Origin: Bifidobacterium dentium JCM 1195 = DSM 20436
Lineage (GTDB): Bacteria; Actinomycetota; Actinomycetes; Actinomycetales; Bifidobacteriaceae
Length of the DNA: 64,000 nucleotides
Reading direction: 5' to 3'
Assembly (NCBI RefSeq): GCF_001042595.1
Contig: NZ_AP012326.1
Span: 682,001-746,000, forward strand
The notes beneath the pieces were generated by a model. It did no database searches, was not told where the DNA came from, and saw only the letters and a program-made list of their open reading frames with translations. Shown here one piece after another: positions 55,851-64,000 of the stretch; within the stretch, counting starts at the first letter, position 1, and every line of letters begins with the position of its first letter. The translations under genes and the position numbers were made by a program.

Positions 55851-56981
55851 ATGGCAGAATTTGATTATTCCCAGGCTATTGGCGAGGCACGCGCCAAGTA
55901 TGAGTCCATTTCCAAGGCGCTTGACGTCGATCGCCTTACCGCCCAAGCCAAGGAGCTTGAGGTGCAGGCGGCCGAGCCGGGTCTGTGGGACGACCCTGAG
56001 AACGCCCAGAAGATTACCAGCAAACTCTCCGCGGTGCAGTCGCAACTCAAGCGTCTCTCCTCCGCGAGCCAGCGCATCGACGATGTGGAGACTCTCGTCG
56101 AGCTCGGCCGCGAGGAGGAAGACGCCGACACCCTCGAAGAGGCGAAAAACGAGATCGAAGGCATTCGGCACGATCTGGACGATATGGAGATCCAGACCCT
56201 GCTCGACGGCGAATACGACGAACGTTCCGCCGTGGTGACGATTCGATCCGGCGCCGGCGGCGTCGACGCGGCCGACTTCGCGCAGATGCTGCTGCGCATG
56301 TATCTGCGTTGGGCCGAACGCAACGGATACAAGGCCAAGGTCATGGACACCTCCTATGCGGAAGAGGCGGGCATCAAGTCCGCCACCTTCCAGGTGGATG
56401 CTCCGTATGCCTACGGTCGTATGAGTGTGGAGGGCGGCACCCACCGTCTTGTGCGCATCTCCCCGTTCGACAACCAGGGCCGCCGACAGACCAGCTTCGC
56501 CGCCGTGGAAGTGGTGCCTCTGGTCGAGGCCACCGATCATATCGACGTGCCGGATTCCGAAATCCGCGTCGACACGTATTGCTCTTCCGGCCCGGGCGGC
56601 CAGGGCGTGAACACCACGTATTCCGCGGTGCGCATCACCCACATTCCGACCGGCATCGTCGTGACCATGCAGGACGAGCGTTCGCAGATTCAGAACCGCG
56701 CCGCCGCCATGGCCGTGCTGCAGTCCCGACTGCTGGTGCTGCGTCACGAAGAGGAAGCCAAGAAGAAGAAGGAACTCGCCGGCGACATCAAGGCCAGCTG
56801 GGGTGATCAGATGCGTTCCTACGTGCTGCACCCATACCAGATGGTCAAGGATCTGCGCACCGGCTACGAAACCTCCCAGACCCAGGCCGTGTTCGACGGC
56901 GACATCGACGCATTCATCGAGGCCGGCATCCGTTGGCGTCATGAACAGCGCCGTGCCGCGGCCGAAGAGGCAGAAGCGTAA
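55851..56981 (+). CDS. prfB: Peptide chain release factor 2
   Basis: 376 residues. Recognises UGA/UAA: tripeptide SPF in [18 protein letters not shown] and GGQ in [12 protein letters not shown]. There is no in-frame UGA or frameshift site near codon 26, so the classical autoregulatory frameshift is absent, as in other actinobacteria. ATG 55851 is preferred over ATG 55839. First gene of prfB-ftsE-ftsX; its GGQ glutamine is modified by PrmC (17365). Confidence 0.95.
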   Translation: MAEFDYSQAIGEARAKYESISKALDVDRLTAQAKELEVQAAEPGLWDDPENAQKITSKLSAVQSQLKRLSSASQRIDDVETLVELGREEEDADTLEEAKNEIEGIRHDLDDMEIQTLLDGEYDERSAVVTIRSGAGGVDAADFAQMLLRMYLRWAERNGYKAKVMDTSYAEEAGIKSATFQVDAPYAYGRMSVEGGTHRLVRISPFDNQGRRQTSFAAVEVVPLVEATDHIDVPDSEIRVDTYCSSGPGGQGVNTTYSAVRITHIPTGIVVTMQDERSQIQNRAAAMAVLQSRLLVLRHEEEAKKKKELAGDIKASWGDQMRSYVLHPYQMVKDLRTGYETSQTQAVFDGDIDAFIEAGIRWRHEQRRAAAEEAEA

Positions 56982-56998
56982 CGCAAAGGGGAACCACG

Positions 56999-58225
56999 AT
57001 GGCGCTGATCTCGCTCGATCACGTAAGCAAAGTCTATCCGAAGGGCACGCGTCCGGCATTGGATGATATCAACCTCTCCATCAATCGAGGCGATTTCGTC
57101 TTTTTGGTGGGCGCATCCGGCTCCGGCAAAACCACGCTGCTGAGCCTGCTGCTTCGTGAAGAGGAAGCCACGGATGGCGAGATCCGCGTCGCCGGCAACG
57201 ATCTGAGACGGCTGGCCCCACGTCAGGTCCCGTTCTACCGTCGTACCATCGGCTTCATCTTCCAGGATTACAAACTGCTGAACAACAAGACGGTGTGGGA
57301 GAACGTCGCCTTCGCGTTGGAGGTGATCGGCACAAGCCGGTCCACCATCAAGTCGCTGGTGCCGAAAGTGCTGGAGACGGTCGGTCTGACCGGTAAAGAG
57401 AACAGCTATCCGCATGAGCTTTCCGGCGGTGAGGCCCAGCGTGTAGCCATCGCACGCGCCTATGTGAACCATCCGCAGATCCTGCTTGCCGACGAGCCTA
57501 CCGGCAATCTCGACCCGACTACGTCGCTGGGCATCATGGAGGTGCTGGACGCCATCAACCGTACCGGCACCACCATCGTGATGGCCACGCACAACGAAGA
57601 GATCGTCAACTCCATGCGCAAACGCGTGGTCGAACTGCATACCGGGAAAATCGTGCGCGATGAACAGCAGGGATCGTACGATTCCGCGCTGTACTTCCCG
57701 GACGCCGAAGTCGAATCCAAATCGCATCAGGCGTTGGGCACGTCCGATAAGGACCAGCGGTATCGCGCCCCCAATGCCATCGAAACCGGTTCGCAGGTGG
57801 ATGTGGAAGGCGAGACCCGCATCGAGACCGCGGCGAATGCCGTCGACGCCATCACACAGACGCTGAGTTCCGGGGCAGGGGACGAAGGCATCGCCCGACT
57901 GGCCAACTCCGTGCATTCCGGACGTACCGGACGATATGGCGATGCCTTCGCCTCTCCGGAAGACACCATGACCTGGGGCAAGGGCCTCAAGCTTGACGAT
58001 ATCGACGGGTCTGAAGGGCAGGCCGAAGCCGTGAGCGAGCCTCCCGCACCGCCGACGGCGGTAAAATCCGAGACGTCTGCGGAATCCGAGGTGACCGCAA
58101 CGACCGAGACTGCCACGGCAGCCGAAACACCGGGAGAGAACGAGACCCTGAATCCTCCGGCACCGCCCGCTCCATCCGGCGATGCCGCCCAAGAGGCGGA
58201 AGAAGTACACAAGGAGGACGACTGA
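56999..58225 (+). CDS. ftsE: Cell division ATP-binding protein FtsE with C-terminal extension
   Basis: 408 residues, while FtsE is usually about 230. Residues 1-225 are a complete ABC ATPase: Walker [10 protein letters not shown] (38-46), Q-loop IFQDYKLL, signature [13 protein letters not shown], and Walker [13 protein letters not shown]. Residues 230-408 are disordered-looking, acidic and rich in Ala, Thr, Glu and Pro, ending [13 protein letters not shown]. FtsE drives FtsX to activate peptidoglycan hydrolases at the septum. Overlaps ftsX by one base. Confidence 0.95.
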   Translation: MALISLDHVSKVYPKGTRPALDDINLSINRGDFVFLVGASGSGKTTLLSLLLREEEATDGEIRVAGNDLRRLAPRQVPFYRRTIGFIFQDYKLLNNKTVWENVAFALEVIGTSRSTIKSLVPKVLETVGLTGKENSYPHELSGGEAQRVAIARAYVNHPQILLADEPTGNLDPTTSLGIMEVLDAINRTGTTIVMATHNEEIVNSMRKRVVELHTGKIVRDEQQGSYDSALYFPDAEVESKSHQALGTSDKDQRYRAPNAIETGSQVDVEGETRIETAANAVDAITQTLSSGAGDEGIARLANSVHSGRTGRYGDAFASPEDTMTWGKGLKLDDIDGSEGQAEAVSEPPAPPTAVKSETSAESEVTATTETATAAETPGENETLNPPAPPAPSGDAAQEAEEVHKEDD

Positions 58226-59148
58226 TGCGCCTGCGCTTCATTCTTTCCGAAACCTGGACCAGCCTGACCCGCAACGTGTCGATGATCATCTCCGTGATGC
58301 TGGTCACCTTCATCTCCTTCCTGTTCATCGGTGCTTCGGCCCTCATGCAGGTGCAGGTCACCGAGGCGAAGGGCGAGTGGTACGACAAGGTGGAGGTCGT
58401 GGTGTGGCTCTGCCCGGATGGCACCAGCCAGGCCGCATCCTGTGCCGCCGGCACGGCACCGACCGATCAGGAGATCGTCGATCTCGAGAACCTGATCCAT
58501 CAGGAAGCAGGCAAGGTCGTTTCCAAGATCACCTATGTGAGTCGTGAGGACTTCTACAAGAACACCTTCCTCAAGCAATACCCCACAGGTACCTATCAGG
58601 GCCGTACGTTGACCGCCTCCGATATGCAGGCCTCCCTACGGCTGAAACTGAGCGATCCGACCAAGTATCAGGTCGTTTCCGAAATCCTCAACGGGCGAAC
58701 CGGCGTGGAGGAAGTGCAGGATCAGCGCAAGATCTTCGATCCGGTGTTCTCCGTACTGAACCGCGCCACCGCGGTGACCATGGTGCTTGCGGCCGTGATG
58801 ATAGTGGTGGCCATCATGCTGACCGGCACCACGATTCGTATGAGCGCCGCCTCGCGTAAGAACGAGACCGAGATCATGCGATTGGTCGGCGCTTCCAATT
58901 GGACGATTCGATTGCCGTTCGTGCTGGAAGGCGTATTCGCCTCATTCCTCGGATCGTTGCTTGCGGCCGGTGCGTTGAGCGGCATCGTGAAGGTGTTCAT
59001 TACCGATTGGCTGTCGCAGACCGTGCAGTGGATGCCGTTGATTACGCAGAAAACGGTGTGGTTGGTCGCGCCCGCTTTGATTCTCGGTGCGGTCGCGTTG
59101 TCGGTCGTCGCCTCCAGCATTTCGCTGAGAAGGTACCTCAAGGCGTAG
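58225..59148 (+). CDS. ftsX: Cell division protein FtsX
   Basis: 307 residues. N-terminal membrane helix (MIISVMLVTFISFLFIG), an extracellular loop domain (about 40-170) that should bind the peptidoglycan hydrolase, then three more helices (VLAAVMIVVAIMLTGTTI, FLGSLLAAGALSG, LILGAVALSVVASSISL). MacB/FtsX-type topology. Encoded with FtsE and followed by a CHAP hydrolase gene with its own promoter. Confidence 0.95.
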   Translation: MRLRFILSETWTSLTRNVSMIISVMLVTFISFLFIGASALMQVQVTEAKGEWYDKVEVVVWLCPDGTSQAASCAAGTAPTDQEIVDLENLIHQEAGKVVSKITYVSREDFYKNTFLKQYPTGTYQGRTLTASDMQASLRLKLSDPTKYQVVSEILNGRTGVEEVQDQRKIFDPVFSVLNRATAVTMVLAAVMIVVAIMLTGTTIRMSAASRKNETEIMRLVGASNWTIRLPFVLEGVFASFLGSLLAAGALSGIVKVFITDWLSQTVQWMPLITQKTVWLVAPALILGAVALSVVASSISLRRYLKA

Positions 59149-59193
59149 CGGCTCCCAAGGTTTTTCCGGCATGGTCCCAGGAAGTTTCATTAC

Positions 59194-59221
59194 TTGGACT
59201 TCCAGCTTTCTTCTGTACAAT
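59194..59221 (+). promoter_or_regulatory. Probable promoter of the CHAP hydrolase gene
   Basis: TTGGAC (59194-59199), 16-base spacer, TACAAT (59216-59221); start codon at 59255. Confidence 0.6.
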
Positions 59222-59254
59222 GCCGAAAGAACGGTTGGTATCGGAAAGGCTTCA

Positions 59255-60700
59255 ATGTCAAGGAAAATGGTTCAACGGGCACACGCCGTCACCGGCATGC
59301 TGCTGGCCTCGGCGATGCTGTGCGCTACGGGGATGGCGGTCATGGTGGCGCCCGCACCGCAGGCCCGTGCGGTGAGCGTCTCCGAATATCAGAACAAGGT
59401 TGCGGATCATGCGAAGCTGAAAGCCCAGCTTTCCGGCGTAAGCAGCGATCTTGCCGATACGATTCTGCAGCTTGCGGATCTCAACGACAATCAGATTCCG
59501 GCCGCCGTCGAGGCCGCCGACGCCGCTCAGCAGGCGGCTCAGCAGGCGCAGAGCCTGGCCGATGCCACTGCGGAGCGACTTGAGGCGGCCAAGCAGGATA
59601 AGGCGACTTTGGAGGAGCAGATCGCGCAGACCGGCAGCGATTACGATGATGCCAAGGCCGCGGTGGCCCAGTTGGCACGTCAAAGCTTCCATGGTTCCGA
59701 CGTGTCCGATGTGTTGGACGTGGTGACCAACTCGACCACGACGGACGAATTCGTGAACAAGATGCAGTCCGAAGCGGCGGTGACCCGTAGCGAAACGAAC
59801 GCGGCGAGCGATGCCGCGAACGATCTGAACACATCGATGAATCGTGAGGAACGTCTGAGCGCCATCGAAGACAAAATCACCCAGCTCAAGACCCAGGCCG
59901 ATGAACAGGCCGCCAGCGCCCAGCAGGCCGCCAGCGACGCCAATGCCAAGAAGGAGGCCCTGCAGCAGCTGCGCGATGAGGGTGCGGCGAAGCGTGAACA
60001 GCTGGAGGCGCAGAAAAGCCAATTGACCACGCAGAGTGCACGTGAGGCCGCGGACATCGTGGCCATGAAATCACAGATCGATTCGTGGAACAACCAGTAC
60101 AACAGCGGCAATAGCGCCACGCCGAATCCAGGAAACAACCAGCAGCAGTCCGGCGGCAATTCCAGCGGCAACACATCGTCGAACAATTCCGGCACCAACA
60201 CCGGTGGCAACGGTCAATCCACCAATACCAATACCGGTGGCAACACCAATTCGGGCAGTGCCAGCGGCATGGACTACTCCGTTCCTGGCAGCTGCCCATC
60301 CGGTTCCGGATACTGCTACGGGCATAACACCGGCAATACGGTCGGCGGCTCCGCCTATCCGGCACGGCAGTGCACGTTGTGGGCATACCTGCGGCGCTCC
60401 CAACTCGGGCTTCCTGTCGGATCCTATATGGGCAACGGTGCCGAGTGGGCCAATACCGCGCGCAGCCTTGGCTATCTGGTGAACAATACCCCGCATTATG
60501 GCGCGGTCATGGTGTTCGCCCGTGGGCAGAGCGTCGGAGGTCACTGGACCGCCGATTGGCAATATGGGCATGTGGCCGTGGTGGAACGCGTCAATGCGGA
60601 TGGTTCGGTACTGATCTCCGAAGGCGGCACCGGATTCTCCACGTTCCCCGCATGGGAGACGATCTCCAATGCGGGAGCCTATCAGTACATCCATTACTGA
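59255..60700 (+). CDS. Secreted CHAP-domain peptidoglycan hydrolase, likely FtsEX-dependent
   Basis: 481 residues from ATG 59255 (GGAAAGG site). A signal peptide ends at about ARA near residue 40. Coiled-coil region (about 45-280) rich in Ala, Gln and Lys as in PcsB/RipC-type FtsX-regulated hydrolases. A Gly/Asn/Ser/Thr linker (about 285-340) leads to the CHAP domain (350-481) with catalytic Cys in ARQCTLWAYL and His in YGHVAVVERV. Being directly downstream of ftsEX strongly suggests the activated septal hydrolase. Confidence 0.93.
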   Translation: MSRKMVQRAHAVTGMLLASAMLCATGMAVMVAPAPQARAVSVSEYQNKVADHAKLKAQLSGVSSDLADTILQLADLNDNQIPAAVEAADAAQQAAQQAQSLADATAERLEAAKQDKATLEEQIAQTGSDYDDAKAAVAQLARQSFHGSDVSDVLDVVTNSTTTDEFVNKMQSEAAVTRSETNAASDAANDLNTSMNREERLSAIEDKITQLKTQADEQAASAQQAASDANAKKEALQQLRDEGAAKREQLEAQKSQLTTQSAREAADIVAMKSQIDSWNNQYNSGNSATPNPGNNQQQSGGNSSGNTSSNNSGTNTGGNGQSTNTNTGGNTNSGSASGMDYSVPGSCPSGSGYCYGHNTGNTVGGSAYPARQCTLWAYLRRSQLGLPVGSYMGNGAEWANTARSLGYLVNNTPHYGAVMVFARGQSVGGHWTADWQYGHVAVVERVNADGSVLISEGGTGFSTFPAWETISNAGAYQYIHY

Positions 60701-60724
60701 CATATCGGTGAATGTCCTGTGGCC

Positions 60725-60758
60725 AAGCGTGCCGTTCGAATCGTCGGGCGGCACGCTT
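60725..60758 (+). terminator. Hairpin after the CHAP hydrolase gene
   Basis: AAGCGTGCCG (60725-60734) pairs with CGGCACGCTT (60749-60758). No real T-tract follows, so termination may be weak. Confidence 0.55.
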
Positions 60759-60818
60759 TCGTGATATTGTCTGTTGTTGCATCGCATCGCACCATGGGAA
60801 ACCGGAAAGGAGGTCCGG

Positions 60819-61298
60819 ATGGTCAAGGAACAGGGAACGAAACCGATTGCGCAGAACAAGAAAGCGCGGCACGATTACGCCATCGAGGACAAGTACGAGG
60901 CCGGTCTGGTGTTGACCGGCACCGAAGTGAAGTCGCTTCGTGAGGGGCGCGCATCGTTGGCGGAATCCTTCATCACCATCGATCGCCGCGGCGAGATATG
61001 GCTTGAAGGAGCGAATATTCCCGAATATCTGAACGGTACGTGGAATAACCATGCGCCCAAGCGCAAGAGGAAGCTTCTGCTGCATGCCGAACAGATCGCC
61101 AAGCTCGCACGGCAATCGGAAGCCAAGGGGTACACCATTGTGCCGTTGAGCCTGTACTTCAAAGACGGACGGGTCAAGGCGGAAATCGCGCTCGCCCGGG
61201 GCAAGAAGGAATTCGACAAGCGGCAGGCCCTGCGTGAGGAGCAGGACAAACGTGAGGCACTGCGTGCCATGCGCTACGCCAACAGGCAGGTCCGCTGA
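60819..61298 (+). CDS. smpB: SsrA-binding protein SmpB
   Basis: 159 residues. [20 protein letters not shown] and [19 protein letters not shown] are the hallmark OB-like core; the tail [20 protein letters not shown] forms the helix that mimics the anticodon arm in trans-translation with tmRNA. ATG 60819 has a full AAAGGAGG. The tmRNA gene itself is not seen in the following 120 bases. Confidence 0.97.
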   Translation: MVKEQGTKPIAQNKKARHDYAIEDKYEAGLVLTGTEVKSLREGRASLAESFITIDRRGEIWLEGANIPEYLNGTWNNHAPKRKRKLLLHAEQIAKLARQSEAKGYTIVPLSLYFKDGRVKAEIALARGKKEFDKRQALREEQDKREALRAMRYANRQVR

Positions 61299-61417
61299 CC
61301 ACATTTCGAACATTTTGCGCAGGATTTACGTAGCTGTAGCAATGGCCTCTTATCGTGCCTGACATGACCCGGTTTGGCTGGGTCGGCTTGGCTGGGTCTT
61401 TAGAGAGAGGACTTGAT

Positions 61418-62359
61418 ATGGCATTCAGGAACATGAAGGCGTGCGCGGCGATTGCATTGAGTGCCGCAATGGTGCTGTCGATGGCCGCCTGCGGTACTTC
61501 AGACAAGGCGGATTCCTCCGCTTCCGGCGGCTCAAGCTCGTCTTCGAGCACCACCGGTTACGATGTCTCCGGCGTGAAGAAGGACGACGACATCGCCGCA
61601 ATGCTGCCGGATTCGGTGACGAAGGACGGCAAGTTGTCCATCGGCATGGACACTTCTTACGCTCCGGCGGAATTCCTTGCCGAAGACGGCAAGACCCCCG
61701 TCGGCTTCGATGTGGACATCGCCAAGGCGTTGGCCAACATCTTCGGCCTGGAAGCGGATCCGGAGACCTCCAACTTCGATTCGATCATTCCATCCGTCGG
61801 GTCCAAGTATGACATCGGCATCTCCTCCTTCACCATCACCAAGGAGCGTATGGAGGCCGTCGACTTCGTGAGCATGTTCAAGGCCGGCTCCACGTGGGTC
61901 GTCAAGAAGGACAATCCGAATAAGGTGGATACCTCCAGCCTGTGCGGACTCAAGATCGCGGTGCAGACCGGCACCACCCAGGAAGAGGAAGTCAACGAGG
62001 CCCAAGAGCAGTGCAAGGCCGACGGCAAGCAGGACATCCAGATCCTGTCCAACAAGCTGCAGACCGATGTGACCACCAACGTGGCCACCGGCAAGGCCGA
62101 CGTGTTCTATGCGGACTCGCCGGTCGCCGGCTACGCCATCGCGCAGACCGAGGATACGCTGGAGGCCCTTGGCGAGGATGTCGGCGTGACCAAGGAGGCC
62201 GTGGCCATCAAGAAGGGCGATTCCGACACTGCCAAGGCCGTGCAGGCCGCCCTGCAGAAGCTCATGGATGACGGCACCTACATGAAGATCCTCAAGCATT
62301 GGGGCGTCGAATCCGGCGCCATCGACAAGGCCGAGATCAATCCGACCGATCTAAGCTGA
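61418..62359 (+). CDS. Polar amino acid ABC transporter substrate-binding lipoprotein 1
   Basis: 313 residues. Lipobox SMAAC at residues 20-24, a Ser-rich linker, then a periplasmic-binding type II domain (LSIGMDTSYAPAEFLAEDGK, GFDVDIAKALANIFGLEA, DIGISSFTITKERMEAVDFV). Probably binds Glu/Gln/Asp or cystine-type ligands. The C-terminus (DDGTYMKILKHWGVESGAID) is nearly identical to the next gene. AGAGAGG precedes ATG 61418. Two direct copies of TTGGCTGGGTC lie in its leader. Confidence 0.92.
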   Translation: MAFRNMKACAAIALSAAMVLSMAACGTSDKADSSASGGSSSSSSTTGYDVSGVKKDDDIAAMLPDSVTKDGKLSIGMDTSYAPAEFLAEDGKTPVGFDVDIAKALANIFGLEADPETSNFDSIIPSVGSKYDIGISSFTITKERMEAVDFVSMFKAGSTWVVKKDNPNKVDTSSLCGLKIAVQTGTTQEEEVNEAQEQCKADGKQDIQILSNKLQTDVTTNVATGKADVFYADSPVAGYAIAQTEDTLEALGEDVGVTKEAVAIKKGDSDTAKAVQAALQKLMDDGTYMKILKHWGVESGAIDKAEINPTDLS

Positions 62360-62392
62360 TTCCTCCGATTCCCGCCTCTGGCGGGGGAGGAA
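62360..62392 (+). other. Hairpin between the two binding-protein genes
   Basis: TTCCTCC...CCCGCC pairs with GGCGGG...GGAGGAA with a 4-base bulge and a 3-base loop. It may cap the first transcript or tune relative expression. Confidence 0.55.
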
Positions 62393-62510
62393 ATACTCAC
62401 GTAGCATTACTGCCTTATCGTACCCATTTGGGATACTGGGGATTCGTTGCTTCGGGAAGCGATGAATGTTCGGTAGAAGAAGAGAAGACAGAAGAAAGAA
62501 GAATACGATA

Positions 62511-63437
62511 ATGGCAGTGAAATTCAAGTCCATGGCGGCCCTCGCGCTGAGCGCCGCCATGCTGCTCTCCATGGCCGCCTGCGGCACCACCGACAGCGCC
62601 GATTCCAGCGCCTCGGCGAGTTCATCAAACACCACCACCGGCTATGACGTCTCCGGCGTCCAGAAGGATGACGAGCTGGCCAAGCTGGTCACCGAAGGCA
62701 CCACCGTCAAGGACGGTGAGCTGTCCTCCGGTATGGAACTTTCCTACGCTCCGGCTGAATTCTATGCCGAAGATGGCAAGACCCCGGTCGGCTACGACGT
62801 GGACATGACCAAGGCCATCGCCCAGGTGCTGGGCCTGAAACCGAAGATCGTCTCTTCCATGTTCGACACCATCATCCCGTCCATCGGAACCAAGTACGAT
62901 CTGGGCATTACCTCCATGACCATCACCAAGGAACGTATGGAGTCCGTGGACTTCGTCAGTTATTACCGTGCCGGCTCCACCTGGGCCGTGCAGAAGGGCA
63001 ATCCGAAGAAGCTCGATGCCTCCGACATGTGCGGCGCGAAGATCGCCGTGCAGACCGGCACCACCCAGGAGGATGACGCCAACGACATCGCCAAGGGATG
63101 CAAGGCCGACAACAAGGCCGAGGTGCTCTCCTATAAGCGTCAGGCCGAAGCCGCCACCGCCGTGGCCACGGGCAAGGCCGATGCCTTCTACGCGGATTCG
63201 CCGGTTGCGGGCTATGCCATTTCGCAGACCGACGGCCTTGAAGCTCTCGGTGACGTGGAAGGCGTCGCCAAGCAGGGCATCGCCATCGAAAAAGGCAACG
63301 AAAAGCTGGATGAAGCCGTGCAGAAAGCCCTGCAGAAGCTTATGGATGATGGCACGTACATGAAGATCCTCAAGCATTGGGGCGTCGAATCCGGCGCTCT
63401 TGACAAGGCCGAGATCAATCCGACCAATCTCGACTGA
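62511..63437 (+). CDS. Polar amino acid ABC transporter substrate-binding lipoprotein 2
   Basis: 308 residues, a tandem paralogue of the preceding gene: same lipobox SMAAC, same YDVSGVQKDD after the linker and the same EINPT C-terminus. Differences concentrate around the ligand site (SSGMELSYAPAEF, MFDTIIPSIGTKYDLGITSM), so its ligand may differ. The ribosome site is weak (AAGAAAGAAGA). It is 36 bases before the permease. Confidence 0.92.
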   Translation: MAVKFKSMAALALSAAMLLSMAACGTTDSADSSASASSSNTTTGYDVSGVQKDDELAKLVTEGTTVKDGELSSGMELSYAPAEFYAEDGKTPVGYDVDMTKAIAQVLGLKPKIVSSMFDTIIPSIGTKYDLGITSMTITKERMESVDFVSYYRAGSTWAVQKGNPKKLDASDMCGAKIAVQTGTTQEDDANDIAKGCKADNKAEVLSYKRQAEAATAVATGKADAFYADSPVAGYAISQTDGLEALGDVEGVAKQGIAIEKGNEKLDEAVQKALQKLMDDGTYMKILKHWGVESGALDKAEINPTNLD

Positions 63438-63473
63438 TTCCGGCGCAAGCGGAGACAAAAGGAAGTCAGCATC

Positions 63474-64000
63474 ATGGCGAAGAAACAAGTCGACGGCGAC
63501 GGCCTCGATATTCCGAATCGCATCAAGGCGTTGCCGGTCAGGCGCACCGGTCCGATCGTTGCGGCCGTCATCGTCGCGCTGTTCGCCGCGATGCTGGCGC
63601 AAGGCCTGATTACCAACCCGCGTTTCGAGTGGAACGTGGTCTGGAAGTATCTGTTCAACGAGAATGTGCTGGAAGGCATCAAGTACACGCTGTTGCTGAC
63701 GGTCATCTCAATGGTCATCGCCATTCCTTGCTGTGGTTCTGGCCGTGATGCGCAAATCCATCAACCCAGTGCTTCGTGGCGTGAGCTGGTTCTATATCTG
63801 GTTCTTCCGTGGCACCCCTGTGTACACACAGTTGGTGTTCTGGGGCCTGTTCGCCGTGCTGATTCCGCGTATCGGCATCGGTATTCCATTTACCTCCATC
63901 GAATTCTGGAGCGTCGACTCGCAGTCCGTCATCACCGCATTCAACGCGGCGTGGCTCGGTTTGGTGCTGAATGAGGCCGCCTATCTGGCCGAAATCGTGC
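63474..64000 (+). pseudogene. Amino acid ABC permease, frameshifted (partial)
   Basis: Starts at ATG 63474 and reads as a HisM/GlnP-type permease through LLLTVISMVIAI. At about 63725 the frame breaks. In a different frame the expected protein resumes (LAVVLAVMRKSINPVLRGVS, then YIWFFRGTPVYTQLVFWGLF and LGLVLNEAAYLAEIV) to the window edge. One extra base or two missing bases near 63722-63728 explains it. The original frame would stop at 63972-63974. It may be a true inactivation or a sequencing error, and the gene continues off the window. Confidence 0.8.

Noticed and set aside
55851..55960. Programmed frameshift at the start of prfB
   Set aside because: The frame is continuous, with no in-frame TGA in the first codons.
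61299..61417. tmRNA gene downstream of smpB
   Set aside because: No tRNA-Ala-like ends or tag reading frame are visible in the interval.

Overview
The window is a high-GC actinobacterial chromosome segment, and gene content and order point to Bifidobacterium: an actinobacterial-type DapD, a GH13 alpha-glucosidase with its own LacI regulator, a liv branched-chain amino acid ABC operon, and a prophage beside a tRNA-Met/rpmE locus, a known bifidobacterial integration site. The B. adolescentis/pseudocatenulatum group is plausible, but species cannot be fixed from the sequence alone.

Region 1 (1-15529) is the late half of a siphovirus prophage. It reads HNH endonuclease, small and large terminase, portal, protease-capsid fusion, head-tail connectors, major tail protein, the tail chaperone pair G/GT with a -1 frameshift heptamer, tape measure, baseplate-type protein, SGNH-hydrolase tail-tip protein, and an endolysin flanked by small membrane proteins. 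It ends in a convergent tyrosine integrase next to tRNA-Met(CAT). The early region lies off the left edge.

Region 2 (15530-24977) is host core: tRNA-Met, rpmE, prfA-prmC, the livKHMGF operon, a Sua5/YrdC protein and a WecA/MraY-like sugar-phosphate transferase.

Region 3 (25108-33711) is a second, compact integrated element of 8.6 kb. It is bounded by an 11-bp direct repeat (AGTGTGTCTAT) that lies across the start codon and -10 box of guaB. It carries an integrase, an AT-rich HTH protein, an excisionase, a DUF3631 helicase/primase-like ATPase whose 5' end contains an iteron-like inverted repeat, several small genes, and one structural gene: a prohead protease-major capsid fusion. No terminase, portal or tail gene is visible. 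This is the organisation of a capsid-encoding phage satellite and is the most interesting feature of the window.

Region 4 (33710-38459) holds guaB, then an AbiEi-like/PD-(D/E)XK-like protein set between two inverted arrays of about 63-bp repeats, then a LacI regulator.

Region 5 (38792-64000) is host chromosome. It contains the LacI-controlled alpha-glucosidase and MFS transporter, orn, a HAD phosphatase, a Pif1-like helicase, proS, an SSB paralogue behind a cluster of DnaA boxes, an M13 peptidase (pepO), a DUF308 protein with a palindromic operator pair, map, gltA, rlmH, dapD, prfB-ftsE-ftsX with a CHAP peptidoglycan hydrolase (the divisome FtsEX system), smpB, and an amino acid ABC locus. 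That locus has two tandem paralogous binding lipoproteins and a permease that is frameshifted close to the right edge.
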